From the NCBI GenBank assembly GCA_028023455.1, contig JAQFVV010006272.1, positions 5,449,217-5,513,216 of the forward strand: a DNA stretch of 64,000 nucleotides, read 5' to 3'. Origin of the DNA: Epiperipatus broadwayi (taxonomy: Eukaryota; Onychophora; Udeonychophora; Euonychophora; Peripatidae). Positions 25,331-35,683 of the stretch are shown here, one piece after another; positions within the stretch are counted from its first letter, which is position 1; the number at the start of each line of letters is the position of its first letter. Below the pieces are notes generated by a model. It ran no database searches. It saw only the letters and a program-made list of their open reading frames with translations, and was not told the origin of the DNA. The translations under genes and the position numbers were made by a program.

Positions 25331-27399
25331 TATACATGAAGCATAGAAAATGAGTTGTTTCCAATAATTCATTAAAATATTTTAAAAGTGATAGACATAT
25401 ATAAAATGATATTATTTTAAATCATTTATTTTAAAAAAAACATGTGAAATCTATATATTTAAATTTAAAGATGTTCATGATTAATTAACATTAATCTGTT
25501 GCAAAGATTGATAACATTTTTTAGAGAAAAAAACTTTTTATGAGAATTTGTTAACTGATTCATATTATTTTTTTATATATACACACATATACATGAATTT
25601 TATGTATTTTCAACAAGAAATTAATTAGGAAAAGGATATTTTTAATAACTTTATTATTTTTGTCAAATCAAAAATATATAGATGTTAATGGCAGTGTGCT
25701 AAATGGACCCACACATGTTAAATCTTGCCCTATAAAAAGGAAAATGAATTTTTGCTTATTATTAAATAAAAATTCAAATATGTTTATAAATTATTATACC
25801 GCACATCTGTATGATATATATTTTTATGTAAACCTAGTATAGGTAAATTTTAATCATTTATTGTATTTTTATATAACTATTTAAATGTCCAAAAATTGTA
25901 CTGTATATCTGTGTGCAGATATATATAGGTATTGTATATTGGAACATATATGTAAATCACAATGTAATAAATTGAATTTTGTTTTTATATTAATCAACAC
26001 ATGTAAATTTTAATTATTTTTTATTGTTAAATGACAATTTAAATATGTTGAATTATATTATACCACACATGTATGCAGATATATATGTGTTTTATGAAAA
26101 CTCATCAAGAGATATTGAAAATCACAAAGTGAGTTTTTTTTTTGTATATTAATCAAAATCAGAAGGCTTAAATTATGTACATAGCCATATTCTAGAGAAC
26201 TGAATTTCATTTTGTTGTTGTTAATGAACTTGTATTTCATTGTTAAAATTATTTCAGAGAATGTGATTCTAAATGGTTTTTAGAGTATTATACGTTGCAT
26301 CAACTCTTGATGACAGTAAGTTATAAAGCTTATGTTCTCTGAGCTAGATTCATGCATAATGGTCTGACATATAAAAGGATGTATATTAGTGTATGTGCAT
26401 CCAGTGATGATATTATCATCAATGATGACGATCATCATCATCCCTAGAAGGTGTAAAGAAAATATTCATTGAAGTCCATTCATTATATTTTTTATTTAGT
26501 TTAGTATTCATCAAAGTTTATAGTTGTCCAGTACATTAATGGTACTAAGTAGCTAGAGCATTGATGATGATGAGTATGTTTTAATATCCCAGCATTTTTG
26601 TTTGATTATTATGGTTGCATATTCTATGGATTAGCATTTAATTTGTGTATCCTGAATGTTGATTTACTTTTGAGTGGTGATCATTCATGATGACGAATGA
26701 GTATTGCTTATACATATTGATAATGCTGGTGAATTTTTTGGTAATTATGCTTATAATTACTCTAGTGAGATAACTGAGCTGATGTCATTAGATGATCTCA
26801 GAGTGATCTCTCATGCTCTCATATATTGAACATTAGTTACATATTTATTGATACTTAAATATTATTTTATATTATATCTTATATATTAAATTTCATTATT
26901 CAAAATATTTATTTTGGTTACTTGGGGTTGATGAGGATTTTTGCCATCATCCCAGGTTCACCTCTAACTTACCCATCCTATTATAATATCAATTAACAAA
27001 CATTAAACAATATATTATTTTATTGTAAAATATTAAAATGCAAACTACTTGTGAATTAATGAATATAAATTAACAAATTTTTATCTCATTTCTGAAGAAA
27101 TTTGATAAATATGCTTTATATGATTTAATTACTTTTAAATTGAAATATATGATATGGAGATATAATTTTAAAAGAGACGAGTGAGGTGTATGAAGATATT
27201 AGTCATTAAAAAAAAAAGAAATTTTAAGGCATGTGGAAGTATTAACTCTAAATGAAAATAAGTAAAACTATATGCTTCTGAAATAACCAATTCCCATGCC
27301 ATTAAAATAAGGCTATGACTAATTAAGTCTCTTTTTTAGAAAAATATGATCTTTGCTACAGTTATTCATAAGCTTGCAGAATTGATTCTCGAAATATAA
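25331..27399. other. SLK intron, AT-rich with ATGATG/ATCATC words
   Basis: The part at 26400-26800 is rich in GATGATGA/ATCATCAT words in both orientations, giving small hairpins. Frames of 60 codons at 25660-25842 and 26058-26240 show no motif. Confidence 0.4.
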
Positions 27400-28920
27400 T
27401 AAATTAGGAGCAAATTTTTGCTAATATAAATTTATAATTTAATTTTGTTAATTGTTATCTAATATAAAATATGCAAAATAATCGTTCAAACAATATGTTT
27501 TGGCTTCAACCTAGTCTCATCAGCCAAATATCTGTCAACCATATCAGAATAGTGATTAAAGCTTCTTATATAAATAGTTTTAAGTTATGTAAAAAGTTTG
27601 TCACTATTTTGTCATGTTTGACATCTATTTACATCTGCCTTATGAGACTAGATTGTAATTAAAACATGTTGTATGAAAGATTAATTTATTCATTTTATGT
27701 TAAACAATTAATGACATGAAATCATAAATTTTCATGTGTTTTAAAATGGGAATGATAATTTGGATTATTATTTAAGGAAAAGTCAAAGAATCTTAGAATT
27801 GTTTAATGCACTTGGTTTAGTCTTGATGAATTGTTGTTTGGATTGTAAAAAGAAAATCACCATTATTCATTGAAGATTTGCATCACCCATGACTTTTCCA
27901 TTTGTAAAGTGATTTCTCCATTTTTACAAAAATCATTTTCAGATTTCATCCAGGCTGAATCTATTCATTTTTTCAATCTAATTAGACAAACATATAGAAA
28001 TGATAAAACAGGTGATTATTTGAGTCTTTATTATCATGTCTCGAATTTTGGCTGGAGATATCTATTCTTTAAATAATATTGATAAAGCAGTAGTAAATGA
28101 TGCTATCATGTATAAATAAATACCTCTGTCCCAAACCAAAAATAATATGAAGAAATAATATGAAGAAATATCATTTGGTTTTCTAGTAAGCTTATATTAA
28201 TCGTAATGAGAAAAAAAAATAGATATCGTAAATTGTATAAAAAAAAAAAATCATCAAGATTTTACTGGAACAAGTTTGCTAATTTTAGGAAATTATTTAG
28301 ATATGAAGAAAAAGCCTGTCATCACTTGAATATTTATAATATACAAAGAAATATTAGGTATGATTCAAAGTGTTTTTGGTCATATATTATAGCTTTTATT
28401 TGCATCAAATTTAAATCAATGAATATTGTTTCAAATAATTTTTTAAATGCAGAAGACTTTAGAAAACAATTCTGTTGTAATCAAATTAACAATTTTGTAG
28501 CTACATGTGACGAAACTATAATTTCTTCTGTTGTTAATCATAATAGATTTACAGATATTGTTCAGATGAAGTAATTGATGCTATGAAAAGTATATTATAA
28601 AAAATAATAAATCTGTTTCTATTGATATTCCTGTTCATTACTAAGGCGTATGTAGAGATTATCACTCCTGCTTTAAGCCATATATTCACATTAGCTTTAC
28701 AAAAATTTATTTTTCTTGATGTGTATAAATTATTTAGAGTAAAAAGGATCCAAAAAAAATAGATGAATATCAATCCTAGCAGTATTTCAAAAATTTTTGA
28801 AAGATGTGAATATAATTCTCTTATTATTTTACATTAAGAGATATATATCAATTTTCAGCATAGATCTATTCCAAATAGAGACAAACTGATATAATGTATC
28901 ATATAGCTAATGCTATAAAT

Positions 28921-29170
28921 TAACAAGGTTGTTTGGATGTAATATATTTTGCTCTTAATACATTTTTTGATATGGTAAATCATAGCATTTTATTATATAA
29001 ATTAAGATTATTTTATCTTCCTTTCTTTTATTATAGTTTGTCCTTATTTAACTGTCATCCAAATTATGTTTATCATAAATTCAAAGAATCTGAAATTTAC
29101 TACTATAGAAGTAGAGTCCCTTAAGGAAGCATTCTTAGATCTATTTTATTTTAATTATATACTTATGATA
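28921..29170 (+). pseudogene. LINE reverse-transcriptase core fragment (motifs A and B)
   Basis: The frame reads GCLDVIYFALNTFFDMVNHS then ILLYKLRLF. This is the decayed motif A of Jockey/CR1 elements (VDVIYLDFSKAFDxVNHxILLxKL); the first catalytic aspartate region is changed to FALNTFFD. Then SRVP, a stop in place of the glutamine, and GSILRSILF correspond to motif B (GVPQGSILGPLLF). The motif C aspartates are not seen. Confidence 0.65.
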
Positions 29171-29334
29171 TAATTTATCTGACCATTTAAGGTTGCAGAA
29201 TTCTATAAATAGTTTTGTGATTTGATGTTAAAAAAATTGGATGATTGTTAATATTGAGAAAATATTTATTGTTTATTTTTTAATAAAACATACCCAGGTT
29301 TTTTTCATTATTCTGTTGATAATGTTATTTATAG

Positions 29335-29600
29335 AAGGGATAGGAAAAAAGATTTAGGAATCTAGTTTAATAGTAATGGTTTGCTTTTGACCTACATCAA
29401 CGAAATTATTCTTAAATGTAGTAAAATTACTGGAATTATAGCAAAGTCAAAAAAGGTGTTACTTATGCAATCAAGCATTTATTTATTTTATGTAATAATT
29501 GTTCCTATAACTAATTATTGTTCTGTTGTTTTGAATTTTAACACAAAATGTTATGAGGAATGACTGCAGAACATAATGAAAAAGTACTTTAAATATGTAG
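29335..29600 (+). pseudogene. LINE C-terminal fragment
   Basis: YRRDRKKDLGI, then LLLTYINEIILKCSKITGII, then VPITNYCSVVLNFNTKCYEE and MKKYFKYVG match the region after the palm of Jockey/CR1-type ORF2 (LGVxxDxxLxFxxHI..ANxxLGFIxR..PxLEYGSVVWxPxxxxxIxxIExVQxxFLRYV). One stop interrupts the end. Confidence 0.6.
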
Positions 29601-30161
29601 GTTTACAATTACTAGTGGATAGTGAAACACATCTTATGGGAAAAAAACTTTGAATGATGTAATGTTTCTTAAAAAAATTGTTTTATATAAATATGATGTT
29701 TCAGAATTTATTCATAATATAAATTATAGAATTTCTAATATAACAAAAAAAAAAAGCTTTATTTTCTATTAAAAATATAATCATAATTGTTATAGAAATT
29801 CTGCCATGATTAGAATGCCTGTGTGGTATAATAAGATGTTTTTGTATGTTGATATGTTTCATTTAAATTTTCATGATTCCTTAAATCACTGTAAACTAAT
29901 TCTTGGTTTGTAAAAACTATATTATAATTAAATTGTTATTGGTCTGTTGTTATATGCTTATATTACAAATACTTTCACTGTTGTTGTTATTAATAATGAT
30001 AATGGTAATAATAATATAGAAATATAACTGTTTCTAATGGGTTTGCTAAATAACTCTTTGGTATATATATATTTAGTTATATATAATCACATAATGAAAA
30101 CAATTTTTTTTTAAAACAAAAACATTAAGCAAAAGTAGGAAAAAAGAATAAATTAAAAAAC

Positions 30162-30685
30162 CTCTTTTTCTTCTTTTTCATGTAATTTTTCTTTTGTCTC
30201 CTTTGATTCTTGCTGAACTTCAGCATTTATTTTTTCTTTTTCTGCTTTTCCAGTAACTTCTATTTTAATATCTTTGGTTTCAGAAGATGGAATAGGTGGT
30301 GATTTTTTTTTTGACAAATTTTCTGTACTGGGTAAAATAATGGTGAGTTCAGGTAATGGTGGAGGTGGTGGGGGAGCTTTTTTCTTCTTACTCTTATCTA
30401 TTTTAATCTCTTCTATTGGTTCACCTTTTTTCTCTTGGGATGGTTCTAAAATAAGTGCTATTTTTTTATTTTCAGGTTCTTCTTTTACAGAATGTGGAAT
30501 TGAATCCTCAGGTTTAGGCGCTTTACGTTTGATTTTTACTTCATCAGTTATTAGTGATGAAACTTCTCCTGGAACTGGAGCTTTCTTTTTCACTTTTTCT
30601 ATTTTTGGTGAAGATTGTTCTAAGGATGTACTGTGGCGAAATTGTTTTTTACCATCTATGTCAACAGGAGTTAATAATTCATCTC
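30162..30685 (-). CDS. SLK: SLK-like kinase exon: lysine/proline-rich disordered linker
   Basis: This 524-bp exon (two bases complete a split glycine codon, then 174 codons) has acceptor tgttttag|GAG. It begins DELLTPVDIDGKKQFRHSTS and runs through lysine/glutamate/proline-rich sequence with repeated KKKAP-type elements. A six-proline run, APPPPPPLPE, could bind SH3, WW or EVH1 domains; that is inference. The best phase-consistent donor is AAAGAG|gttttt, which is weak because T follows the GT instead of A or G. Reading past it meets a stop two codons later, so an alternative short isoform ending here cannot be excluded. The composition suits the central disordered region of SLK-family kinases, but this part is poorly conserved, so membership rests on phase and order. 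Confidence 0.7.
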
Positions 30686-31800
30686 CTAAAACAAAATAAA
30701 AAAATACTAATTACATTAAACTTTACAATGTACATTTAATAATATATACTACTTATTTTATCAACAGTATAAATTTGTGTGTGTGAACATTGAAATTGAA
30801 ATTAATATATACATATGAAATTTTGAAAATATAATGGGAATTTCCATATAATTATCTAGATAAACTTCAGTTCAAAATTAATTAAGACAAAAAAAACAAA
30901 AAACAATTATATACACATCTTTCAAAATTTTTTGAAATACTGCTAACATTGATATTGGCCTATAATTTTTTGGATCATTTTTACACCTAAATGAAGAACT
31001 GCTTTTAGCTTAGGATTCTAAATATTCTACAAGATTTAATTAAATCGAACCTGGATGATCAAAATTTCCTAAATATTTTTCACAAGTGAAACTGTCCCTA
31101 AAAGTGTTATGTGTATTAATTAAATAATTTTCATTAACTTTATAAAAGAAATCTTCAAAAGTATGACATAAGTTTCCCTAGATAAATTTCAAACTCAGAT
31201 GTAATTAGGCAAATAACAATTAAAATTGTTAATTACCAATTGAAATAAAAAAACTTCTAATTAATATGTATATTGAAACAGTAAGATATGCCTCACCAAT
31301 CTTAGTTTCACCTTGCCTTCCTGTTTCCTACCCTCATGCCTTATTTAAAACCTTAATTTTATCGTATTGTGTGTGTACTGTGTATACTACCGAAATTCCG
31401 CCTAAATTTATATGTCTAATGGGGCGCCCGGGGTGTTATAATAATTAAAAATTGTCTTAAACGATTTTATTTTCAAACCGTCGAGTATATATTACATATA
31501 TATTCTTGTACAATAAAGTAGTTCACATATTCTCACTCGTCTACACACATAGTGCGATAATATTTAAAATTTATGAAAATATTTATTTAAAATTTGTTGT
31601 TTTTGAATCTGTTTATTTTGTGATGTTATTCCACTATATTTGTTTACATTTAATAAAATAATATCACTGATAAATATATTCTGGAAATTAAATTCAAAAG
31701 AGAGTTTTATAAATATAAAATAATATAAAATAACAATTTGTGTCAATTGTTAATACAGAGTTTAATATAAATAAATAAAAGCAAATAATATTTCCAAATG

Positions 31801-31834
31801 CTTTCAACTCTTATGAGTCCTTATCAAGGCAGTG
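31801..31834 (-). ncRNA. Hammerhead-ribozyme-like motif after PLE 2, left arm
   Basis: The minus strand reads CTTGATAAGG, ACTCATAAGAGT, TGAAAG directly after the PLE ORF. ACTC/GAGT would form stem II between the UUGAUAA and GAAA boxes. The G8 of the CUGANGA box is A here, so activity is doubtful. Confidence 0.4.
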
Positions 31835-31874
31835 TAAACAATTCTATTTTCTCCTAGGTGATGAATCTAACATT

Positions 31875-32345
31875 TCATTGTATTGGCCAGGAACAACTAA
31901 TCGGAAAGCTGGTTAATTTTGAATTCATAGCACAAGATGAATTTTGTATAATATATGATTCTTTAATCTTGCATTTTTTATCATATGTTTCATTCATTAA
32001 TATTGTAAAATCCTTTGGACTACATATATAGCCTGTATTATTTTGGTGAACATAAAAAGCTGAATAAACTGTATCATCTTCTCTTGCTCTATTATAAGTA
32101 TATTTATGTTGTTGAAGGCGATATTTAATATTTGTTTTTGTTTCTCCAACATATATTGCACTACGATTTATTTGTGGGCATCTAATAGAGTATACAACAC
32201 TGCTTTTATCCTCCTTATTTATTATTTCCTTAGAATTATTTATTAACCTATTAAGGTTAGGTGGAGTTCTCCATGCTAATCGAAAATCTTGACTTAAAAC
32301 TTTTATTATATTTTTATTAATATTGGGAATAAAAGCTAATGACAT
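31875..32345 (-). pseudogene. PLE 2 GIY-YIG endonuclease ORF end, left arm
   Basis: This open 156-codon frame starts in MSLAFIPNINKNIIKVLSQD, where a 5'-complete element would continue upstream (the frame is open back to the arm border). FRLAWRTPPNLNRLINNSKE precedes the nuclease. SVVYSIRCPQINRSAIYVGE then TKTNIKYRLQQHKYTYNRAR is the GIY-YIG core in its PLE form (VYxIxC...IYVGET), with the conserved arginine (YRL) and histidine. IKESYIIQNSSCAMNS holds the catalytic-helix glutamate (KESYII). No stop interrupts this arm. The reverse transcriptase is absent, so it is a truncated copy and not a working element. Confidence 0.8.
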
Positions 32346-32528
32346 TCATGGTTTATTATTCATATTTATATGGTCACTATTATGATGTTGTTTATAATGC
32401 TTCAATACAGTAGATAATAGCATTTATTTATTATAACCCACTTGTATTAAATCTTGCATATAACATTTTATATTATTTTTCATAAACATTTCATTTGAAC
32501 ACAGTCGTTGATTACGTGTTAAACATTT

Positions 32529-33133
32529 ATGAAAGATAATATAAAATGTTATATGCAAGATTTAATACAAGTGGGTTATAATAAACAAATGCTATTATCT
32601 ACTGTATTGAAGCATTATAAACAATGTCATAATAGTGACCATATAAATATAAATAATAAACCATGGATGTCATTAGCTTTTATTCCCAATATTAATAAAA
32701 ATATAAAGTTTTAAGTCAAGATTTTCGATTAGCATGGAGAACTCCACCTAACCTTAATAGGTTAATAAATAATTCTAAGGAAATAATAAATAAGGAGGAT
32801 AAAAGCAGTGTTGTATACTCTATTAGATGCCCACAAATAAATCGTAGTGCAATATATGTTGGAGAAACAAAAACAAATATTAAATATCACCTTCAACAAC
32901 ATAAATATACTTATAATAGAGCAAGAGAAGATGATACAGTTTATTCAGCTTTTTATGTTCACCAAAATAATACAGACCATATATGTAGTCCAAAGGATTT
33001 TACAATATTAATGAATGAAACACATGATAAAAAACGCAAGATTAAAGAATCATATATTATACAAAATTCATCTTGTGCTATGAATTCAAAATTAACCAGC
33101 TTTCCGATTAGTTGTTCCTGGCCAATACAATGA
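32529..33133 (+). pseudogene. PLE 2 GIY-YIG endonuclease ORF end, right arm, frameshifted
   Basis: This is the inverted sister of the left arm. It reads MKDNIKCYMQDLIQVGYNKQ, then KPWMSLAFIPNINKNIKF and a stop, because four bases (ATAA) present in the left arm are missing near 32704. After the shift the frame is the same as in the left arm to the end (SWPIQ, stop at 33132-33134), with a few substitutions (R to H in YHLQQHK; TDHICS for TGYICS). The loss of the YRL arginine would be expected to harm the nuclease. The upstream part (VGYNKQMLLSTVLKHYKQ) is the region between the reverse transcriptase and the nuclease. Confidence 0.78.
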
Positions 33134-33174
33134 AATGTTAGATTCATCACCTAGGAGAAAATAGAATTGTTTAC

Positions 33175-33214
33175 ACTGCCTTGATAAGGACTCGTAAGAG
33201 TTGAAAGCGCTTGG
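33175..33214 (+). ncRNA. Hammerhead-ribozyme-like motif after PLE 2, right arm
   Basis: CTTGATAAGG, ACTCGTAAGAGT, TGAAAGCGC lies 45 bp after the ORF stop. Stem II ACTC/GAGT is closed by a GTAA (GNRA-type) tetraloop. Hammerhead motifs at this position are known for Penelope-like elements. The UUGAUAA box departs from CUGAUGA. Confidence 0.45.
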
Positions 33215-33564
33215 AAATATTATTTGTTTTTATTTATTTATATTAAACTTTGTATTAACAATTGACACGAATTGTTATTTTATATTATTTTTATATTATA
33301 TACAGAAGTATTATTTATTTATAAATATAAAATGTTATTTAGTTTTTCAAAAATATGCCATTCTCTTTTAAATCAGTGAGGGTAGGGAAAGAACAATAGT
33401 GGCTAATTTAACTATATTGGCGCCAGTTTTGCTAGTAGATTTGATAAGATTAAAACAGTGCTTACGAACAGATTTAATTAAAAAAATGCAGTCCGTGCTT
33501 TCAAATTTATTAATAACTTAAGGAATGGCTTTTACGACCGCAGGGTTAGATTATAATCAGAGAG

Positions 33565-34011
33565 AGCATATAAATAGGGCTGATTGATTATTGTTTGATT
33601 ATTATAAGATTATTAGATAGAGTTATTAATTAATCTGCCTAATATTGTGACAGCAGAAGTTATATTTTCTGTATTTTGAAATTGATTTTCTATTAGCTTT
33701 TATTTACGTTATCGGACTGACCGGCTTGTTGGTTAGTTTAGAACAAGTTTTAAAATCGTTTAACCTTAGAATGACGGGGTAAAGGGGCAGTAGGCTGTTT
33801 TTCCCTCAGGAGCCTATGCCTTGGTCATCCGTCATTCACCATCCGATGTCCTGTCACCGTTTCATCAAGCCCAACTGAACCAGCCCAAACAAATGCTGCT
33901 CCTGAAATCTACTAACTGCTGCTGCAGAACAATGAACCAAAGAGAATCATAATTTGCTTAAGAACTTTGTTACCAATTTGGAAATGCTCACGGATGGATC
34001 TAAAGAACAAG
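33565..34011 (+). promoter_or_regulatory. Unit A TATA-like block and leader ending in a donor-like site
   Basis: GCATATAAATAGGG at about 33568 is followed by about 430 bp of less AT-rich leader (CTGCTCCTGAAATC, CTGCTGCTGCAG) ending in AACAAG|GTAATT. Unit B has the same order (TATATATAGGG at 39048, CTGCTGCTGCTG, ATGAG|GTAACC at 39579). The role is inferred from position and conservation only. Confidence 0.35.
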
Positions 34012-34556
34012 GTAATTAAAATCAACCCGAGATCTTGGAAACCTTCATGCTAATAATTTTTGTATATTCCTTAAATGTATTTATTCAAGTTTTGTTTTTC
34101 TAATGCATGCTGAACTTGTGCTTGGGTTGATTTTCTATATATATTTGTAAATGACTTATTTAAATGTATTGTAATGAAATATCTAATCAATTTCTTTAGG
34201 CAAATGCGAGTTACGTAGGGAAGTTAAATAATGCGTGGTTGCCATCTTAGTTTATTTAAACCATAAACACGCATTTTCCCCCTCCCATCTCTTATATATG
34301 TTTTAAAGTATTTCTTGCATATAATAACTTTGTTAGAATAAATATTTATTTCTCTAAGTTTTGTTGAGAGTCTGCTGGCCATTAAAATATGAAATTTGAG
34401 AGCGAGCTATTTCTGTTCCTTAATAAATTGTCCTTTGTTTTACTAAGTATTTTAAAATTTAACTGTGTTGCTAATGAATATGCTTTGGGTGCTGGAACCT
34501 TACCATTGGCAAAGGTCATCATCAGTTAAATCCGTTCCCCTTATTTTACTCCACAG

Positions 34557-35440
34557 TTCCCAGTACTGTGCTATAATGGCACATGGGAATTGTTTCGCAT
34601 ACGTCCCCACAGTTACGAAGCTCCTGGGTGCGGGCCAGGTTTGAGCTGTGAATGGGCTAGAGATGCCCCAAATAAAACGCGAAATGCCTATCCAAAGCCA
34701 AGACCTTTTCTTCATATTTTATAAAGTTGCATACTCAGAAACTGCACCCCTTCCTTGGCATTATATCACTGGCACCACCGTACATTTCCTTTGTAATCAC
34801 TTAAAAGAATTCAATTTAAATGAATTTTAAGTCCGTTCAGTATAACTCAATCTTATAATCTAGTTAATCACTTCGCGAGTGACTCTCGGTCTCCATTTAA
34901 GATTCCAATTATAGATAATTTTAGAATATTCAAATTCTGTTAAACTTTACGTGACTCGCAAATGCCTACCATGTCACTGTATTTTAGACACGTTATCTAA
35001 ACGAACCCAAGTACAAGGTATCAGCCATTTTGTTGTTTAATGTATATAGCTATCCAATTTATATAGCTAAACTATTTTCTATATCTAATTTTTTAAAATA
35101 TTATTTGTAAATTTATTTCTTTTCTCTTTTTATTCGGGGTGCAATTTAAGTAACATACCATAGTGGATTTATCTCGGGCACATCTATAAGTTATTGTTAA
35201 ATGAACCTATATTTTAGATTTAGAGTCTTTTGTTTTCTCCCTGATTACCGGCACCGGCATGAAATTATACTATTAGTAGCATCAAATGTAATATCACGTA
35301 GAGGGCGTTGTCGAGTTTGGACTTGAACTTGGGATTTCTGGGAGGTAACCCTCCCTAGTGTTGAGTTCTATGTCCTGGGTTTAAATTCTGCAGTGTGTTA
35401 GCGAGATAGACATGTTTTGACTGTTACAATATATATGTTT
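34557..35440 (+). other. Unit A downstream exon-like block
   Basis: It starts after a pyrimidine-rich ATTTTACTCCACAG. The first 40 bases align with those after the acceptor-like sites of unit B (40392) and unit C (48822). GGCCAGGTTTGAGCTGTGAA (34634) matches GGCCAGGTTTGGGCTGATAT in unit B (40470). The final 220 bp (GGGATTTCTGGGAGGTAACC..TTAAATTCTGCAGTGTGTTA) match unit B at 41230-41310. No conserved open frame is seen; it is considered non-coding. Confidence 0.4.
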
Positions 35441-35506
35441 TTACAAAAGAGATTGATTTATTTATAATTATATGTTTTTACAAAAGAGATTGGTTTATTT
35501 ATAATA
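35430..35506. repeat. Short tandem duplication
   Basis: TATGTTTTTACAAAAGAGAT plus TGATTTATTTATAAT occurs twice in a row (period about 37 bp) at the right end of unit A. Confidence 0.7.
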
Positions 35507-35683
35507 AAAAAAATATTTAGAAAGTTGTGATCCAATTTTCACACATATGAAGTATTTATATCTGGATTACCACTTTCCATTTTTAGTTTAAAAATGAATC
35601 AGACAAAAATATTATTACTAGATTGCATGATTTCAATTGCAATTGTCAATTTTATTTGAAGTTTATTTAGATAACTACATAGA

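Larger units (their letters stand above)
27400..29960 (+). mobile_element. Decayed Jockey/CR1-like LINE
   Basis: Plus-strand fragments appear in the correct order for a non-LTR retrotransposon ORF2, in shifting frames. A pre-RT region at 28206-28571 (YKKKKSSRFYWNKFANFRKL, then YDSKCFWSYI) matches the KFWSFIK region. It is followed by the motif A and B areas and a C-terminal tail at 29340-29600. Many stops and indels mean it is inactive. It lies opposite to the SLK gene inside its 6.9-kb intron. The endonuclease part is not recognisable; the left border is a guess. Confidence 0.6.
31712..33300. mobile_element. Inverted pair of Penelope-like element 3' ends (PLE 2)
   Basis: Two near-identical arms of about 770 bp (about 31715-32487 and 32524-33295) lie in inverted orientation around a spacer of about 36 bp. 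Each arm carries the last part of a PLE ORF reading outward, the GIY-YIG nuclease, then a short 3' region. Sequence identity is high: long exact blocks such as CCTGGCCAATACAATGAAAT in the right arm match the left arm. The duplication is therefore much younger than the surrounding unit A into which it is nested. Head-to-head partial copies are a known habit of Penelope elements. Confidence 0.8.
31210..35440 (+). repeat. Gene-like tandem unit A
   Basis: This is the first of three related head-to-tail units. It starts near GAAACAGTAAGATATGCC (31275). It carries a nested PLE inverted pair (31.7-33.3 kb), then a CGCAGGG block and TATA-like GCATATAAATAGGG (33568). A leader with CTGCTGCTGCAG-like words ends at a donor-like AACAAG|GTAATT (34012). 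The acceptor-like TTTACTCCACAG ends at 34556, followed by TTCCCAGTACTGTGCTATAA. A 3' block at about 35220-35440 is strongly shared with unit B. No long open frame is shared between units. The true nature is unknown: a non-coding spliced transcription unit or a retroelement without coding capacity. Confidence 0.55.

Noticed and set aside
30274-30739. Plus-strand frames of 141 and 61 codons
   Set aside because: They are antisense shadows of the SLK exon 30162-30685; the poly-Gly run is the complement of the proline run.
31420-31436. GGGGCGCCCGGGG word as a retroviral-type primer binding site
   Set aside because: There is no adjacent LTR end and it is not shared with units B or C.
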